Source of the DNA: Acanthococcus lagerstroemiae
Lineage: Eukaryota; Arthropoda; Insecta; Hemiptera; Eriococcidae
NCBI GenBank assembly: GCA_031841125.1
Contig: CM063109.1
Coordinates: forward strand, 70,066,914-70,130,913
DNA: 64,000 bases
Reading direction: 5' to 3'
Under the pieces are notes generated by a model. The model did no database searches. It was not told where the DNA came from and was given only the letters and a program-made list of their open reading frames with translations. The position numbers and the translations under genes are program-made. Positions 1 to 13,752 of the stretch are shown here, one piece after another (position 1 is the stretch's first letter; each line of letters starts with the position of its first letter).

Positions 1-480
1 ATTTTCGAGGATATATTTCCCCGCCTAACGATTTATGTTTATTTCTGCATTTAAATGCGAAACCGATGAAACAGATGCGGATTTAGGAAATATTTGTATT
101 TACAATCGACGCTGCGCTGGAAGGCGAGGGTAGAATCGGGACAGCGGACTATATAAAGCAGAAAATAGGAACGGACTTTAAGTAGGAAAAAAAAAATTGA
201 ATTTGTTATGGGAGGCTTTGAGGCTTTCTAAATGAAAACTGAGATGTACAAGAAAGAAGTTCAGACGTTTTGGAGGAAGACAAGGTGTATCAAAATACGC
301 TCAGTATCAAATATCGAAAACACAAAAATTGTGATCATAAAAATGTGACTAGATGAATTTAAAGAACGAAAAACTATATCTGTATTTTTGAAATTTTAAC
401 CCCTGCGACTGGTAAACATGAAATATTCAACCAGTGCCAGCCAAAGAGACTACTCTTACTAAATATAAATAAATAAATAA
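1..480. other. AT-rich non-coding DNA
   Basis: No credible coding, RNA or repeat signal was found here apart from short A-runs. Confidence 0.5.
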
Positions 481-1310
481 TAAAAGTGATATCTTTTTAA
501 AACCAGTCAGAACGATTGTTTTAGCTAGTCCGCATACTGTTTTCTTAAAGAGCTGGTCGTAAACTTTCTTTTTTAATAGCCTCAATCACATACATCTGTT
601 TTTTCTAAAAATCTAGTCAGAGAGATGGCTTCTCTTTTCTAACAGTCATGCAGTTATCGGAACTTCTCTTTCTCTCTCTCTCAGAAGACTCAATCACAGG
701 CATTGATCTCTATTTTGAAAGTCAGTCACAAAAACTGATTTTTTCAAGGAACCAGTCATACAGATCGCTTTCTTCTGAAAAGGCAGTCACTGGGACTCCT
801 TTATTTTTTCTGAAAAGAGCTTTTTTGTTTTGTTTTATTTTAGAGCTAGTTACAAATATGCCATTTTTGTCTACGACATATAGTCACAGAGACTGTCTTC
901 TGTAAATAGCAAGTCACAAATATTACTTTTTCTTTCTAGCAACCAGTCACAAGGATTTTTATTTTTCTAAAACTAGCCAATCAATGAGACATTTCTTCTT
1001 GAGAAAAACTTATAGAAACTGATATTTTTAAATAACCAATCACACCGATTACTGTTTCAAAAAGGCCGATCACAGAGACTATTTTCTTCTTCTTTTGTTT
1101 TTCTTTTTTTCAAGAGCCAGTTACTGAGACTGCTGCTTACCGAAGCAGTCAAAAAGCTGCAAATTTCAAAGAGCCAGTCCGAATGTATACTTTTTTCAAT
1201 GAAACAGTCACAGAGACAATTCTATTTTTAGAAGAAGAGCCAGCTACAGTATTTTTCTTTTTTTCTTTCTTAGAGCCAGTCACATAAACTACATTTGTCA
1301 AGGAAAACAA
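481..1310 (+). repeat. Degenerate ~30-bp minisatellite (CAGTCACAGAGACTG core)
   Basis: About two dozen diverged units start roughly every 28-35 bases (for example near 501, 525, 610, 641, 720, 750, 781, 879, 940, 1063, 1112, 1170, 1201, 1274). Each has a core like CAGTCACAGAGACTG followed by a T/C-rich spacer such as TTTTTCTTTTT. The core is a small inverted repeat (CAGTC-ACAGA-GACTG). The 85-aa open frame at 648-905 lies entirely in these repeats and is not a gene. Confidence 0.75.
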
Positions 1311-4300
1311 AGCTGGAGTTACTAGTTTTAGTCTTCTGTTTTAATCCTTTTTAGTCTTTATTTTATAATTTTGTGCATTTTTTCAGTTTTTCTCTAATCT
1401 TATTTTGATTTTGTTCGGTCGTGATTTGTAATTCTTGTACATTTCTTCGGTCTTTATGTTATGGTTTCGGTTTTTTCCTCCCGACGACAGATTACACTAC
1501 TAACACATTCTGTTCCATGTATTCCAATACATGATTTATATGGTACTGTCAATGCTGATTACGATGTAGTTTGCCACTTCCCTAATTTTTTGTAAATTTG
1601 AGTTGGAAGTTTCGAAAATTACTGAAATTTAGCTACTTTGGAACAAGATATAATGAACTGGGAGATGAACTGACTTCTGTTTTTGGTGGTATTGTGTTAT
1701 TTACATGTAGGAGCGTACACTGCGAAATTTTCAAACAAATCTGATGACAATGGAGTGAGTCATTCAAGTTTTTAGGAAGTTCTTAAGAATACTATTTGTT
1801 TGCTTCAAGAAAATGTAAATTTTAGTACGTTGTATTTTTTTAATAAATTGGCGTGATTTCGTCTGAGAATACATTTGCATCTCTGTAGAAAATACTGTAA
1901 TAAAATTGAAGAAAGTAATTCCTAAAGGCTTTTATAAACTCTGAAAATCAAAGTACCGAAACGACATAATTTCCCATTCGTATTGTAAAAGTTTTGTATT
2001 TGATAACACTGATTCTCTGTTGCCTCATAGACCTTGATGGAAAGTCTGTGATACAAAAGAATAGCAGTGTGACCACTACAGGTTTCACAAACATCTCTTT
2101 TCAAGGGAGGGGCTCGAGCCTGTTTTTCCAGATGAAAAAACTTTCCGAAAAATATGCAATACGGCAAAACGAATGCTACTAGAAGTCTACAAATTAAATA
2201 TGTCATTGAAGAAAGTCTAAGTTCTTAATTCGCTTGATTATTTCGATAAGTCATTGTTATAGTAATACAGAGTAACTTCACAAAGTTCACAATTTTGAGC
2301 ATTTTTCATACTTTCAAATGAATGTTCCTCAAAAACTAGAAGTACTAAAGAAAAACGGCCGACGTTGAAAATACTTTCAGAATCACCTAATGGTATTTGT
2401 GGGACAAACAAAAAGTTGAAATTTGTTGCGCAGTATTATTTAAAAGATATCTCTATCACAAAGAATTTAAAAAGTTTCAAAATGAGGGCCGCTCGAAGCT
2501 TTTGCGAGGCCTGAGAGAAATAAACTTTGAAAGCCCAATTTCATAATATTTTCTGGAAAAACAGTCAAAATCATCTTATTTTAGAGGCGTCAAGAATATG
2601 CCGTTTTCAGCAGCCCGAACTATTATGGAACCCGGGGCAAACTACCCGTTTGTTCCTTTGTTCTGTACGAGCTTGGTCTCAATGCCACTACACGCAAGTA
2701 CATCTAAATGAAAATATTCGTATTTCCAATACAATAAAAGCAACCAGTTTCAACGGTGTGTAGCTTTCCAAATTCACAGAACCGAAGTCGCAGCGTACTG
2801 CTCAGGGATCATCTTGTAAAGAAAACAATACACGTTGAGTTTGTTGTTGCGGAAAATTCGATTTCCGGAATCACGTAACGTAAAAGTTCTGTCCGTAAAG
2901 TACGAAAACAAAACGGATATAATGAAAAGTCTTTAATGAGTTCTAGCTCGGACTTCATCATTATCGTTACCCGAAATGAAAAACTGGAACACGTGACATA
3001 GTGATTTTATCAGGCTCGGCCTTTTAAATGTTTCACAAAAACTTTTTCACGCGATAAAACGGAACCGTAATTTTTTTCCCAGCTGCAAGAACAAAAGTGT
3101 ATTCGGTTGATGCAGATGGAATCGAAGGGCTGATGCAAAATTGTCATTTACTTCTTGCATTTTTGAGAATCAACTGTGTCAGAACGAGAGAAGTAGAAAA
3201 CATAGACTGGCGTGTACCAATCTGGATTCGATATTTTCACCCGAGAACTCTTTTTTCTGATCTCGGTTGCTCTAAAAAGTTCGACTAACTTTGTGTTCGG
3301 ACTAAACTTTTTCCAATTCGATTCGGTAGCTCGGTACGTCATTATTGGACCAATTTCCTGGGCATAGGCGTCTTCGGGGAGTAACATTTACGTTTTTAAT
3401 CAGAAATCAATGTCGAATCTAGTTTCAATTTAATTGAACCTTTCGCGTCAAACGATTTGAAAGAAAAGAAATAACTGAAAGCCGGGGAAATGACAAGCGT
3501 GTTCAATTCAATTGCGAATGCCGGCCGGAAAACGACTCCGAGAAGTCGTTTTCAGTGGAGCCATACAGCGAATGCTAGGGGTTGTTTCTATATTTCTGTT
3601 CCACACAAGAATGCCCCACATTACATAAAAATAAAATGGGAGTTGATTTGAATCCAAACCTAGTTCTCATACACACTTGCGCAGAGAATTATGAAATCTC
3701 AAAAGAAATATCTTAAATCATAATTCATTGAGTATAAGGAGAGCCTGAGATTATTGGAACTTCGCTTAGTGTTGTTGAAACTCGTACTAGCATATAATTC
3801 TCAATTTTTGAAACTGTCTCTATCCAGATATCTACAATTTTTTAGAAATTAAAATAAATATTCAAATGTATAGCCCAATTCTAGGGAAAGTCACAAAAAA
3901 ATAAAAATCGGGTTCCGTCAAAATAAGGACAACCACGGTGTTAATTACATTAGTATAGTCTTCTTACTTCATTCACGAATTTGTGTAACCACATAACAAA
4001 TTTACTCGTACCAACATTGTTGTGTCCATCCATCTGGAAGAAATTAAAAATGATATACCTACATAATAAACTTTAGTTACCCCACAGTATCCCAATATTT
4101 ATTTATTCTGCAACAGAACGAAAGCCTCCGAATTCTTATCCAATAAGTCTATAGATCTTCCTCGAACCCCTCTAGGTACGCTCGACTAGCATGATATTCA
4201 TGGACAAAGCCTTGACAACTTCACCTCACACTTAAAATTACCTCCATTTTCAACCTTAGTTTTCCACATGCGCTGAAAAATTTACTCCGGTAATGGGCTG

Positions 4301-7300
4301 CTGATGGACGTGTTCAGACCTCGCCTTCTCCCATCTAAGCGGTATCCCGCATCTCTTTGTCCCCGCTTATTCACCATCTACGGAAATTCCGAATGATCAT
4401 ATAGATAAATCTACAACGCGTGAACGAATCTTACAAAAGTTAAATAAGTCTTGAAAATATCTTCAAGAAATCAGAACGTGCCATGACAGAGTCTGGATAA
4501 ATCTTAACAGCAAACAGTTAATCTCATAACCACTTTTGAAAGTTAAATTAACATGGAAACTAAAAATTATTTCTATATCCTAAAGACCTGCTCCGTCTCA
4601 TCTGTCACCGGGATAAAGCTCTACAAGTCGAGATGGATCGAAAGTCGAAGTTCGAAGAGCTTAATAACTAGAAAGCGAGACATGCGGTGAGAGGTTAGGC
4701 TAAGAAGAGGCTAAGAGGGCGATGACTTCTAATCAGGGCCGTAGCCACGGGGAACATTAGGTAAGGTGACTCGCACCCCAACCGTCTTTCAAAGTTGGCA
4801 AATTGGTGGTGCTCAGTTGGCAAATTCACGCGTCTTAAGTTTTTTATTTTTACAGTTGGAATCGGTTTATTTTTTATTTTTTTGCTTCAACCCTAATCAG
4901 ATTAGAATAAAATTGCAAATCTGATAATTTCGCATGTAATTCAAGTTAATCCGGGGAAAGTCATTTCAATAGGAAGTCAATCAGCAACATACACCAAATA
5001 ATATAAGATTTGATTTATTATGTACGATGAAAAAATTCGGAGACGTCATTTGAGAGCTTTTGCATAAGTTCTGGAACTACTTATAAATTTTACAAAGAAA
5101 AATTGCATCCGAGTGCAGAAGTCAAGGGTTTTAAAAGAAATGGAACGGAGCAGCTTTTCGCCGCCTGTCTTCTGTGTTTTTGCAAATAGAGCGGCCGTGA
5201 TTCTATACCCACACTATTTAACTAATTTTTCACTACTTAGACTATAATATTATCTGGGATTTTTACGTGGATATGATAGAATGTAAAAGAGACAGTACGA
5301 CGAAAATAAAAAACTACTTTAAAAAATGAAAAAGTTGTAGTAAGATAGTCGAGGAATCATATGCCTAGTCCTGAAAATCATGGAAAATGTTCGATATATT
5401 CCGAAATGAATTATTTTACCTAGTCCGAAGGGTCGAAACATATTTTTTCTTTCTTTTTCACTGGCAGAAATATTTTCTTTATGAGGAAATTCCTGTAAGC
5501 AAATATTTTGGAAGGCTGACTCGCAAAAATTCGTATAATTTTTGAAAATTCGCGGACTGGATCTCTTTTCTTTACATACTTCCACTACATAGGAGCATTC
5601 TTCGAACGATGGAAATCTGCAGGGACTCGATTCATCTCGGCATACCTAAAATTTTCGAGTTTACTTTTGCAATTTAGAAAAAAATACAAATTCGAATATG
5701 TTATTGTCGAAGGAAGTCGAGCGTTCGCAAGTTCGTGACAACTGAGATGGTGGAAACCTGACGTGTAGCTTATCGACACTAGAAAAGAAAAAAATTAGGA
5801 TATGCTCGGGGATATTAAAAACTGTTTATTATACATACTTCCAGTTTTAAATCCCAATACCAAACTGGTCAACGGACCTCATACTGCAGCTTTTCTATTC
5901 AACGTTTGCACGAAAATCGCTGACTCGATGATGCTCAGTTTTCAATTAATTTTTCTCCTCCACCCGAGACCTAACCACAGTGAAAATTAAATTTCACCTG
6001 TCTCCCCTCTGGATCGCAAATCTATTCTGATTCATTGCACCTCGTCTATAAATCACGTTATTCGCAATTTAAAAAATGCTATTTAATACGACGATAAATA
6101 ACGAACAGAAAACAGAGAATACGTGGCAGAGAAAAGAGAGGGAAAAAATTGCTTTAAAAAAATATACAAAAAGTAATCAGGTACGAAAAATAAGAGCCAT
6201 GGTTTGTCCACTGTAATATATTACAACATAACAGGTAAAAGAATACCAGTAACAACGATTATTTTGCGCAAATATTTTTTTCCTAACGCCACTTGTTTTG
6301 CACTTTTTTTCTTCCTATTTCATACCGTAAGTGGGGTAAGTTAATTCCAAAACGTTGGCAATGAGACAAAGACCCAACAGCGAGCAAACCACAATCTTGT
6401 GAAAGTTTTCCCGTTGTTTTTCCTCGTTTGTTTTATGAATAAATTGTTAACAAGCGTTTACTAAATAACTCTACATGCATGAGGTACAACTAGATAACTA
6501 GACATCAAATTTTTCATGCCTACTCTGATGAAGAGTGTAGGAGATCCTTTTTGACAGAAAGATGACCAAACAGACAGATGGAGAATAAGCAAGGCAGACT
6601 ATCAGTTAGAGAGTCGAAATTTCAGCAGACCAGCCAAACATTAAACAGACAGAAAATGAGCAGAGAAGTTACCACGGAAAATACGTGTGCATGACGGCGC
6701 TTTCTTCCAACTCGAAGCGAAGGGTCCCACCTGAAAAGTTTAAAGTTCGAGTAGATATTTCTAGCTATTTCTATACTACATAGTGGTGTGGTCGGGCCAA
6801 GCGGCGTGATCCACAGTACCCCTATTGCGGTACTTTGTTCGATGTTTCAAATCACTTTTGAACATTTTGAGTAAATTATTTGGTTTTTTACGCCTAAAAT
6901 GGGTTTGTTCAAAAATCGTATGCAATATTCATAATCATTGACAGAAAAAAAAGTACTCCACAGCCAACACTTAGTTCAATTTTCCAATTCGCAACAACTT
7001 TGACAATTTTGAGTTCAAAATTTGACTTTTTGAGTCCGCATTGGGACTGAATACAAAATATAATACTAGGTGCATTTGTAATTAATAACCCAAAATATAC
7101 TTATTTAAATGCTTGGTTTTTTTCTATTTGAAATTCCAACTTTGGTTGTTCACGTGGATGGGCTTCGAGTAGACCTTATTTTGCAACGTCGGAAATGTTG
7201 ATGGAGCAACTCCGAGTCAACTCCAGTAATAATAACAATAATAGTTTTTTAAAAAAATATAGTTTTAAAAAAAGTTGTAAAAAATTGAAAATCTGTTGAG

Positions 7301-7310
7301 GAGAGCAGGT
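1311..7310. other. Intron- or intergenic-like DNA, no gene seen
   Basis: Short open frames on both strands lack recognisable domains and look like chance. At about 4734 the word CAGGGCCGTAGCCAC resembles the terminus of some DNA transposons, but no matching inverted end was found nearby. A loose GACAGACAG-like stretch lies at about 6550-6660. Nothing else can be supported. Confidence 0.5.
3528..3553. repeat. Perfect 10-bp hairpin
   Basis: GAAAACGACT at 3528-3537 and AGTCGTTTTC at 3544-3553 are perfect inverted repeats around a 6-base loop. The function is unknown; it is too short for a typical miRNA precursor. Confidence 0.6.
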
Positions 7311-7990
7311 ACCCTCACGGGGTTCAAGGTTTTAAGGATCGTTCAATTCATTTCTTATAAATATTTAATCCCGCTTCAAACATGTGATCGGTGTGATGGA
7401 GTAGGCTCAAAACTAAAAAAATGTAATAAACTTAATATTGTTTCATAGATTTCAAGGATTGCGAAATTTATTTCTGATAAAGATTTGATTCCATTTCAAA
7501 TCAGTGAGTAGTGTGTGCGAGGAGGAGGGGCTCAAACTTTAGAAACAAGTAATAAACTGAATATGGGTTCATAGATTTCAAGATCGCGAAATTAATTTCT
7601 CATAACAATTCGATTCTCATTTCAAAATTAAGGTATTTGGTTGGGCACGGTTTGGATATGCACGTAATGTAATATTATGGATGTCGTTTTCTCTAGGTTC
7701 CAAAGGTCCCGGAATTGAGTTCTGATAACAGTTTGGTCTTCATTTTAATGGTGGCATCTGCAGGACGGAGGGACTGGAACTAAAGATTAAGTAAATGTAT
7801 GTAAATGTCGGTAGCCAAATTTTAAGAACCGCTCAATTCATTTTTGACACTTATATTAGTCAAATTTAAAATGGTAATCGATATGTAGTAGCATTCGCTA
7901 TGTAGAGAATATAGAGGACGTCAAACTTTAACAAGCAAGATTCCGAAGTGTTGATGTTCTGCCCCCTGTTTTTCAATGTCTTACGTAATT
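7311..7990 (+). repeat. Degenerate ~120-bp tandem repeat
   Basis: At least five diverged units begin near 7318, 7438, 7565, 7695 and 7810. Shared order within a unit: a word like GGTTCATAGATTTCAAGGATCG, then AATTCATTTCTGATAA, then a TTTGATTCCATTTCAAA-like word, then a purine-rich segment ending in CTCAAACTTTAGAAACAAGTAA. Weaker units may continue to about 8.7 kb. No coding function is seen. Confidence 0.6.
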
Positions 7991-10951
7991 ACGATCTCAC
8001 AGATTTTAAGAGTTTCCTGAATCGCTACTCATGTTACTGACTTCGTACTTCCGAGGTCCGACCTCCACTGTACACTGAGAATTTTCATATAGGGTCAGTA
8101 CATATTATTGCCAACAATGAATCCATCGGTTCTCAAAATTTGGCTACCGGTGTTTATGTTATATTCCAGTAATCGAGTCCTCGGATGCCCAAATTTTGAA
8201 ATAAGGGTCCGGTTGCCACTGGAAATGAATTCGCGGACTATCGAAATCTGTAAAAGATATCCATATTGCCTTTGTTTTTCATTTAGAGCACGTGTCTCCT
8301 CACATGACCTACAATTTCAAGGATACAACGAAACAAATATCAAAATCAAATTCTGTGATATTGACACCCCTCCCCCAATGGTATCTCGACACCAGAATTC
8401 ATGCTAATGAAAGTTTTGAAAGCCTTAGTAAGATGCATTTTCTTTCTGATAGGTACTGGATAACTAAAGAACACAAATTTCGAAGCGTGATATCTAAGGA
8501 TAGGGGGAGAGGTGGAGAAACGGGTTCGGATGTGGTTTACATCTTTACTGTTTACTCAAGTCGGTAAAACCAAAAAATGACTAAAATTCAAAGTTTTCTT
8601 CCATAAGGTCTGTATGACAAAATAAAGGGTTATATATTGAACCCATATTTGTGACATTTCAAGGGAAGTTGCGAAGAAGTTACAGGAGATATTTTTTATT
8701 TTGTATTCAGAAATTAACGAAGGGTAATTTTTGCTTGAAAAGTTTTTTCGTACCTATAGTTAATAATTTCCAAGGTTCTCGAGGGAAAAACTGATTTTGA
8801 AGGGACGTTCAGACTACTAAGGCACTTGGGGACACGCGGATTCTCGAGTATTTTTCGTGCGTTAATGAGAACTAGTATCCAACTCTCTGTGCTACAATTC
8901 AGCTCCCCGGGATTTCTTTTTTCTCCTCTCTGTAACGTTTAATTGTACCAGATTGCTAAGCCTCGCGATTCACCAGCCGCCACCAAAAGTTCCAAACGGG
9001 AACCAAACTATCGTAGCACAAGAGCCGTGAATCGCGAAATCGACCCTCTGCTTTCGACGTGCAACGTGTCCATCCAGTCCCCGCCTATCCTTCAGTTTTT
9101 GCCCGTCGCGTTCGAGAAATTTTTTCACGCAGCCTCGGGTCGGTGCAATCTTCGAACCTGCTCTCGAACTACGAGTATAAGTAAAATTTAATCACACCAG
9201 CTTTGTTCGCAGTAATTTAAACGCGTTTGGATTGAAATGCGATCTTCGTATCAGACGTCTCGGTATTGCGCCACACCTTCGGGAGGAAAAGCTAAGAGCC
9301 ACAAAACACGCTATGAATTTGATTTCCTTAATTCCCGAGTTCTACTGCATATTTATAACGACACGGGTGAAAGAATGGCGAAATATACAGATAGATGTTC
9401 GCGAAATATATATGCTGTTCGCCTGCGAACAGTTATATAACTGAGGGATAACATATACCTCCATATAGGCGGAATAGTTATACATTAACACTAATATATA
9501 TGCGTAATGTATTCCGTTTTAGTGTACGTATGTTCCTTTTTGGAAAAGCTGTTTCTGTTAAAATGATAATCTTACGCTAACTCGAGTGTTTCCTAGTTTA
9601 AAGGGTGCCTTCTCGAAACATTTTCGCCTGTTTTATCATACAAACAAGGAGTTCCCAAATTGGCGGGCTACAGTAACAGAGCATTGACATTTTCCTAAGA
9701 ATTGTTGGTCACCCGTTTCGCGAGAACAACCCCAGACCTCCTCAAGCAAAACCACGTAGAATACAAGTGTAGACATTAGGTACTCGAAATGTGATAGAAA
9801 CTTGAGGAAACATCGTCGAATCATCTTTCACACTAGCAGCCTTACGTCAACTGTCCGAATTTTAAAATAAATATGCTTGACAAATTGGAGCGTGAAACTT
9901 GATGATAGTTAGTCTGTTTTTCCCCTTTATCACGAGTTATGCTGAATGATACGCTAATAAGTATCGAGTGTCTTAGTTTCTTATAAAGGCGTATCTTAAT
10001 TAACCGTGTAATATATTTCTGGAACTGCCAAACTGTGTGGGATTTACTAAGTGTTAGTCACAATAATCTGGATTTCAAGATTAAAAGCACGAGTCTTCTG
10101 AATTGATACAATGTACACTACCCTTCATTTCTCATACACCCCAAAATAATGCTGTTAATGAGATTTCGTTTACACACGCATAGCTCTTTCGTCCTGTTTA
10201 TACGCGAATTTTGACTGGTTTAGAAAGTCTTCGACGAAGAGAGAGAAGAGAAGAAGAGAGGGAGGGAAATAGTCTTCCAAGTATACATTAGGATCTAGCC
10301 GTAAGACGGTCGCTACCGGAACCAATTAAAACGATACACGCTATCGACCCAAAGCTATCTTAAGGAAAAACCGGAATTGCCTGAGGTCACATTTATAATC
10401 AGAACGTGAGGCATAGCAATTCGCAGCGGAAGTGCCGGGAGCCTTGCTTCTTGGGCCAAGAAAAAAAATGAAAACGAAAAAATAAGTAATTGAGCAATAC
10501 ATATCCGAAGAGAAGGATACTTTTAATTATAACGACCTCTTTCACCCCAGATACTCGATTATACTAGGTAATAATTATTATTATGAATATCTAACTCGAG
10601 TAAAATTACCATAGTGGACAAGGCATTTTGTTGAAAATTCTGTCTGCGAACTTTCCATCTACCATTTCATGCGTGAAAAATGAAGAAAACATCAGCTGTA
10701 GTAATTAAAAATATCTTCAGAAGAATTTCCTACACATTTTACGACTGAATTCACAGTATAGAATATAGGATCCATCAAGAACGTTGACCTCCTCTTCTTT
10801 TCCATACCGACCGAATTTACTGACATTAATTGGGGTTCTATATCTGCAGTAATACTACATCAGTCATATTAATTTCACTTTGACCCGACAATTCATTTTC
10901 CCATTATTTTTCAAACAAAATCCTGATAAATTAATAAATTAAATAATTAAA
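7991..10951. other. Non-coding DNA with a CpG-rich part at about 8.9-9.4 kb
   Basis: The first 700 bases look like further decayed units of the preceding repeat, and the open frames at 8108-8567 fall in them. About 8900-9330 is richer in C, G and CpG and not obviously repetitive. It may be unique or conserved sequence, but no domain or splice pattern was recognised. A small palindrome (CTGTTCGC-CT-GCGAACAG) lies at 9415-9432. The rest is featureless. Confidence 0.4.
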
Positions 10952-10953
10952 TA

Positions 10954-11910
10954 GGGTTAGTGGTTCCAAGATGACACAGTAAAGTTATTTTTGGGTATAT
11001 CTGATCAAGTTTTTTCTCAAAAACATCTTGAAATTTTTATCAAAAAAAGATGTATTCTAAATGATTAAAATGAGCTAATAACAAATGGTCTATCACTTTT
11101 CTAACCCAAGATATGGTAACAAATACTTGCAGTGATCAGCTGTGTTATCTCGGAACCCCGGGGGTATAAAGATGACATGAAGCCTGTTCCGAGATGATAC
11201 ACGACTAGAAAAACGTGACAAAAAGTCAAAATTATTTATTAATTAAACTTATAATATGATAGATAATCAATATAATGTTATAGTGGGAAAGGCCAACGTC
11301 AATTGTGAAGGCCTTTTCCTGCCTTTTCGTGTACTTCATCAAATCAAATTCTTTACAAGCAGATCTATACAAGTAATTCTTTTCAAAAACTAAATTTACG
11401 GTCTTTTTCATATCTTCTGCATCAACTTGACCTCGGGTTGTTTTTCGTTGATATCCTGTACCCATTTGTATAAAAATATATGAAAATTAATTAATACGTG
11501 TTATCTTGGAATCCAAAAAAAAAAATGTCATCTTGGAACCAACGTTTTCTTCATGTTTAATGTGGTATTTGTCGTGATAAAAAACAGTTATGATTATGAA
11601 TCCAACGTCATTCAATGCAGAACTTATAGTTGTATAACATATTTGAAATTTATTTACCAGTTAAATAAATTAGTTTCTCAATTTAAAAAAAAAAAAACGG
11701 ACTTGAAAAATTTTTACTTTTGTCATTCAAAAACATGTTTTTGGTAATATCACGAGATTGTTTTCTGATAATTATTTCGTTCCCACATTAAAATGAGGGT
11801 TATGTTGCCACATGTCTGCAGTATACGTTTCATCTAAATAGTGCTAATAACGGACGAGATATTCACGATTTGTCATCTTGGAACCCGTGTCATTTCGGAA
11901 CCACTAACCC
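10954..11910. mobile_element. Pogo-like (Tc1/mariner superfamily) DNA transposon remnant, 957 bp
   Basis: The left end reads GGGTTAGTGGTTCCAAGATG and the right end, in reverse complement, GGGTTAGTGGTTCCGAAATG. Both are bordered by TA (10952-10953 and 11911-11912), the target duplication of Tc1/mariner elements. The interior holds several more copies of the terminal word GTCATCTTGGAACC in both orientations (near 11141, 11185, 11501, 11528 and 11876). A minus-strand frame encodes a psq-type helix-turn-helix typical of pogo transposases. No catalytic domain remains, so the element is non-autonomous. Confidence 0.8.
11232..11465 (-). pseudogene. N-terminal psq-type HTH fragment of a pogo-like transposase
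   Basis: The 77-codon minus-strand frame begins MGTGYQRKTTRGQVDAEDMK and continues with a helix-turn-helix-like segment (residues about 8-45). This matches the usual start of pogo/Tigger transposases, where a psq-type DNA-binding domain begins with a K-R-K-T-x-R-G motif and a following E-D-M-K. Family members run to several hundred residues with a DDE catalytic domain; here the frame stops after 77 codons and ends in low-complexity AT-derived residues. It sits inside the TA-flanked terminal inverted repeats of the 957-bp element, which supports the assignment. It cannot catalyse transposition but might still bind element ends if expressed; expression is not shown. Confidence 0.6.
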
Positions 11911-12289
11911 TACTTGAATAATTGATTTGTTCATTAACAGTTACCTAACTTATATGTGCCTAAAGAATTATGGAATCAGGAAATTAGCGCTATTTACTTG
12001 CTTTTCTCATTAAACATCCAGAAAAATTCACTCTATTCTATACTAACTGTATCAAATTCGCTAACTGATTCCAAGATTTCAGCACAAAAAGCCTTGCATC
12101 TTATATCGACAATTCACAAAAAGTAATTAAATTAAATCAACTTTACATATTTGGTATAAAAAGTTATGAGAACTGCAATCCATCTTTATCAGGGGTAGAT
12201 CAGCAGAATGACTATGGAACGGAGCCCCTCACTTCTGGTGTAAGCATAAAACCCTACGGCGACAAAGATTCTGTTGATAGTTGGCGAGA

Positions 12290-12490
12290 TGACTTGTTAG
12301 AATTCATCGCAGCTTGTTGAGGCTCATTACAACTCAGCTAGGCTCGTTATGACTCGTTAGACTTAATACGACTTTTATGTATGTAATTTGTTACAAGCGA
12401 TCTGTCACAACTTGTCTAGGTTCGTTCGTTCGAATCCATTTAAGCCTTATTAAGATTCATTACGACTCGGTACAACTACGCAACAATTTA
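12290..12490 (+). repeat. Degenerate short repeat (GACTCRTTA-type)
   Basis: Words such as GACTTGTTAGA, GGCTCATTACAAC, GGCTCGTTATGAC, GACTCGTTAGAC and GACTCGGTACAAC recur about every 15-25 bases. This resembles the GACTCATTCAA family at 26.7-28.6 kb. Confidence 0.55.
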
Positions 12491-13752
12491 CTAAAAAAAT
12501 CTAAAGACTTTTTTTTTCATACTCAAGCCTATCAGCGACGGTACATATAGGTATAATGAGTAGAAGATACCAGCTACCTCTGTCATTTCCCTGTTATTTT
12601 GAGCTGAACTGCGAGCGAAAAAAGTGGTACCCTCGAACAGAAAGTTATGTCTAATTAATCGTCTCGAAACCGTTAAAACCTAAATACATTTGCTGCGAAC
12701 TGTACATCAAAATTATCATTTTGAAATCTCACTTTTATAAGGCGAATCCTCTGGCAAATGAGAAAATTCGTCATCAGTATAAATTATAAGCCGAGGGGCT
12801 CACAGCCGAATATAAGTAATTACAGCTACATGGGGCGGGGGTTCTCAGCCACGCTGTGTCGTAGATTTTGCGAAATTCAGCAAAAGAAAGTTGTTGTAGG
12901 TAATAAGTTTCCATTTAAATTTTACACGAGGAGGTATTTACGAAATACATTATTATGGTTGGAATAAGTTATCAGATGCTGTATTATTCTTCGTTGCTTG
13001 CTTCGGGCGTATGTATACTCGCATACGAGTGTATCGTATTAAGAGACATAGTCGTCGTCTGCATTGAAACGTCGTCGTTTCTCGTAAATTAGTTGCGAAG
13101 TACCTGTCACTTCTTTCTACACATACTGCATATCCTATGCACAAGTGTAGTAAGAGATGAAAATAATTTCGAAATACTTCAGAGAGTGGTTTTCAATGTT
13201 TGTTGCGACACTTTTTCGTCGAAGTAGTGAACCAAAGTTCTCAAAAATGTAAGAAGAGAGAAAGGGACAGACTTGAAACGAAAGACCACAGAGTGAGTCA
13301 CCAGTTCAACAGACGTGTCTGAAGACAGAAGAGAAATTAGTTCACAAATTGGCTAAAACTCGTACTCGCAGAAAGTTCGTAGAATTGTGTAGAGTAAACT
13401 GCAGTAGCTTGGGGACACTATTATATTTATATTGACAACCAATCCAGTTCAGAAGTCGGTATCAGGTATCCAGTTTTGAAAGGTTTCATTAAAAACACTC
13501 CTTTTTGAGGAGGAAGTAATGTGAAACATTACGCGCAGCGTTATCTTTGATGACGTCTGGCAGGCATATAGGCAATTTATATGACATAAGACGTCGTGCA
13601 AATTGCGGTTCCAACGCTCAACAAACATCGATATTGTTAAAGAAATTGTTTACTTACACTATGCGCTGCGAAAGTGTTATTACGAGCTGACACGACTGTA
13701 AGATATTCGTCAAATCTTATGGTTTGGTTCGTTGTGTCGATACTTCATTTGT

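Noticed and set aside
4734..4748. CAGGGCCGTAGCCAC as the end of a DNA transposon
   Set aside because: No matching inverted end or target duplication was found within several kilobases.
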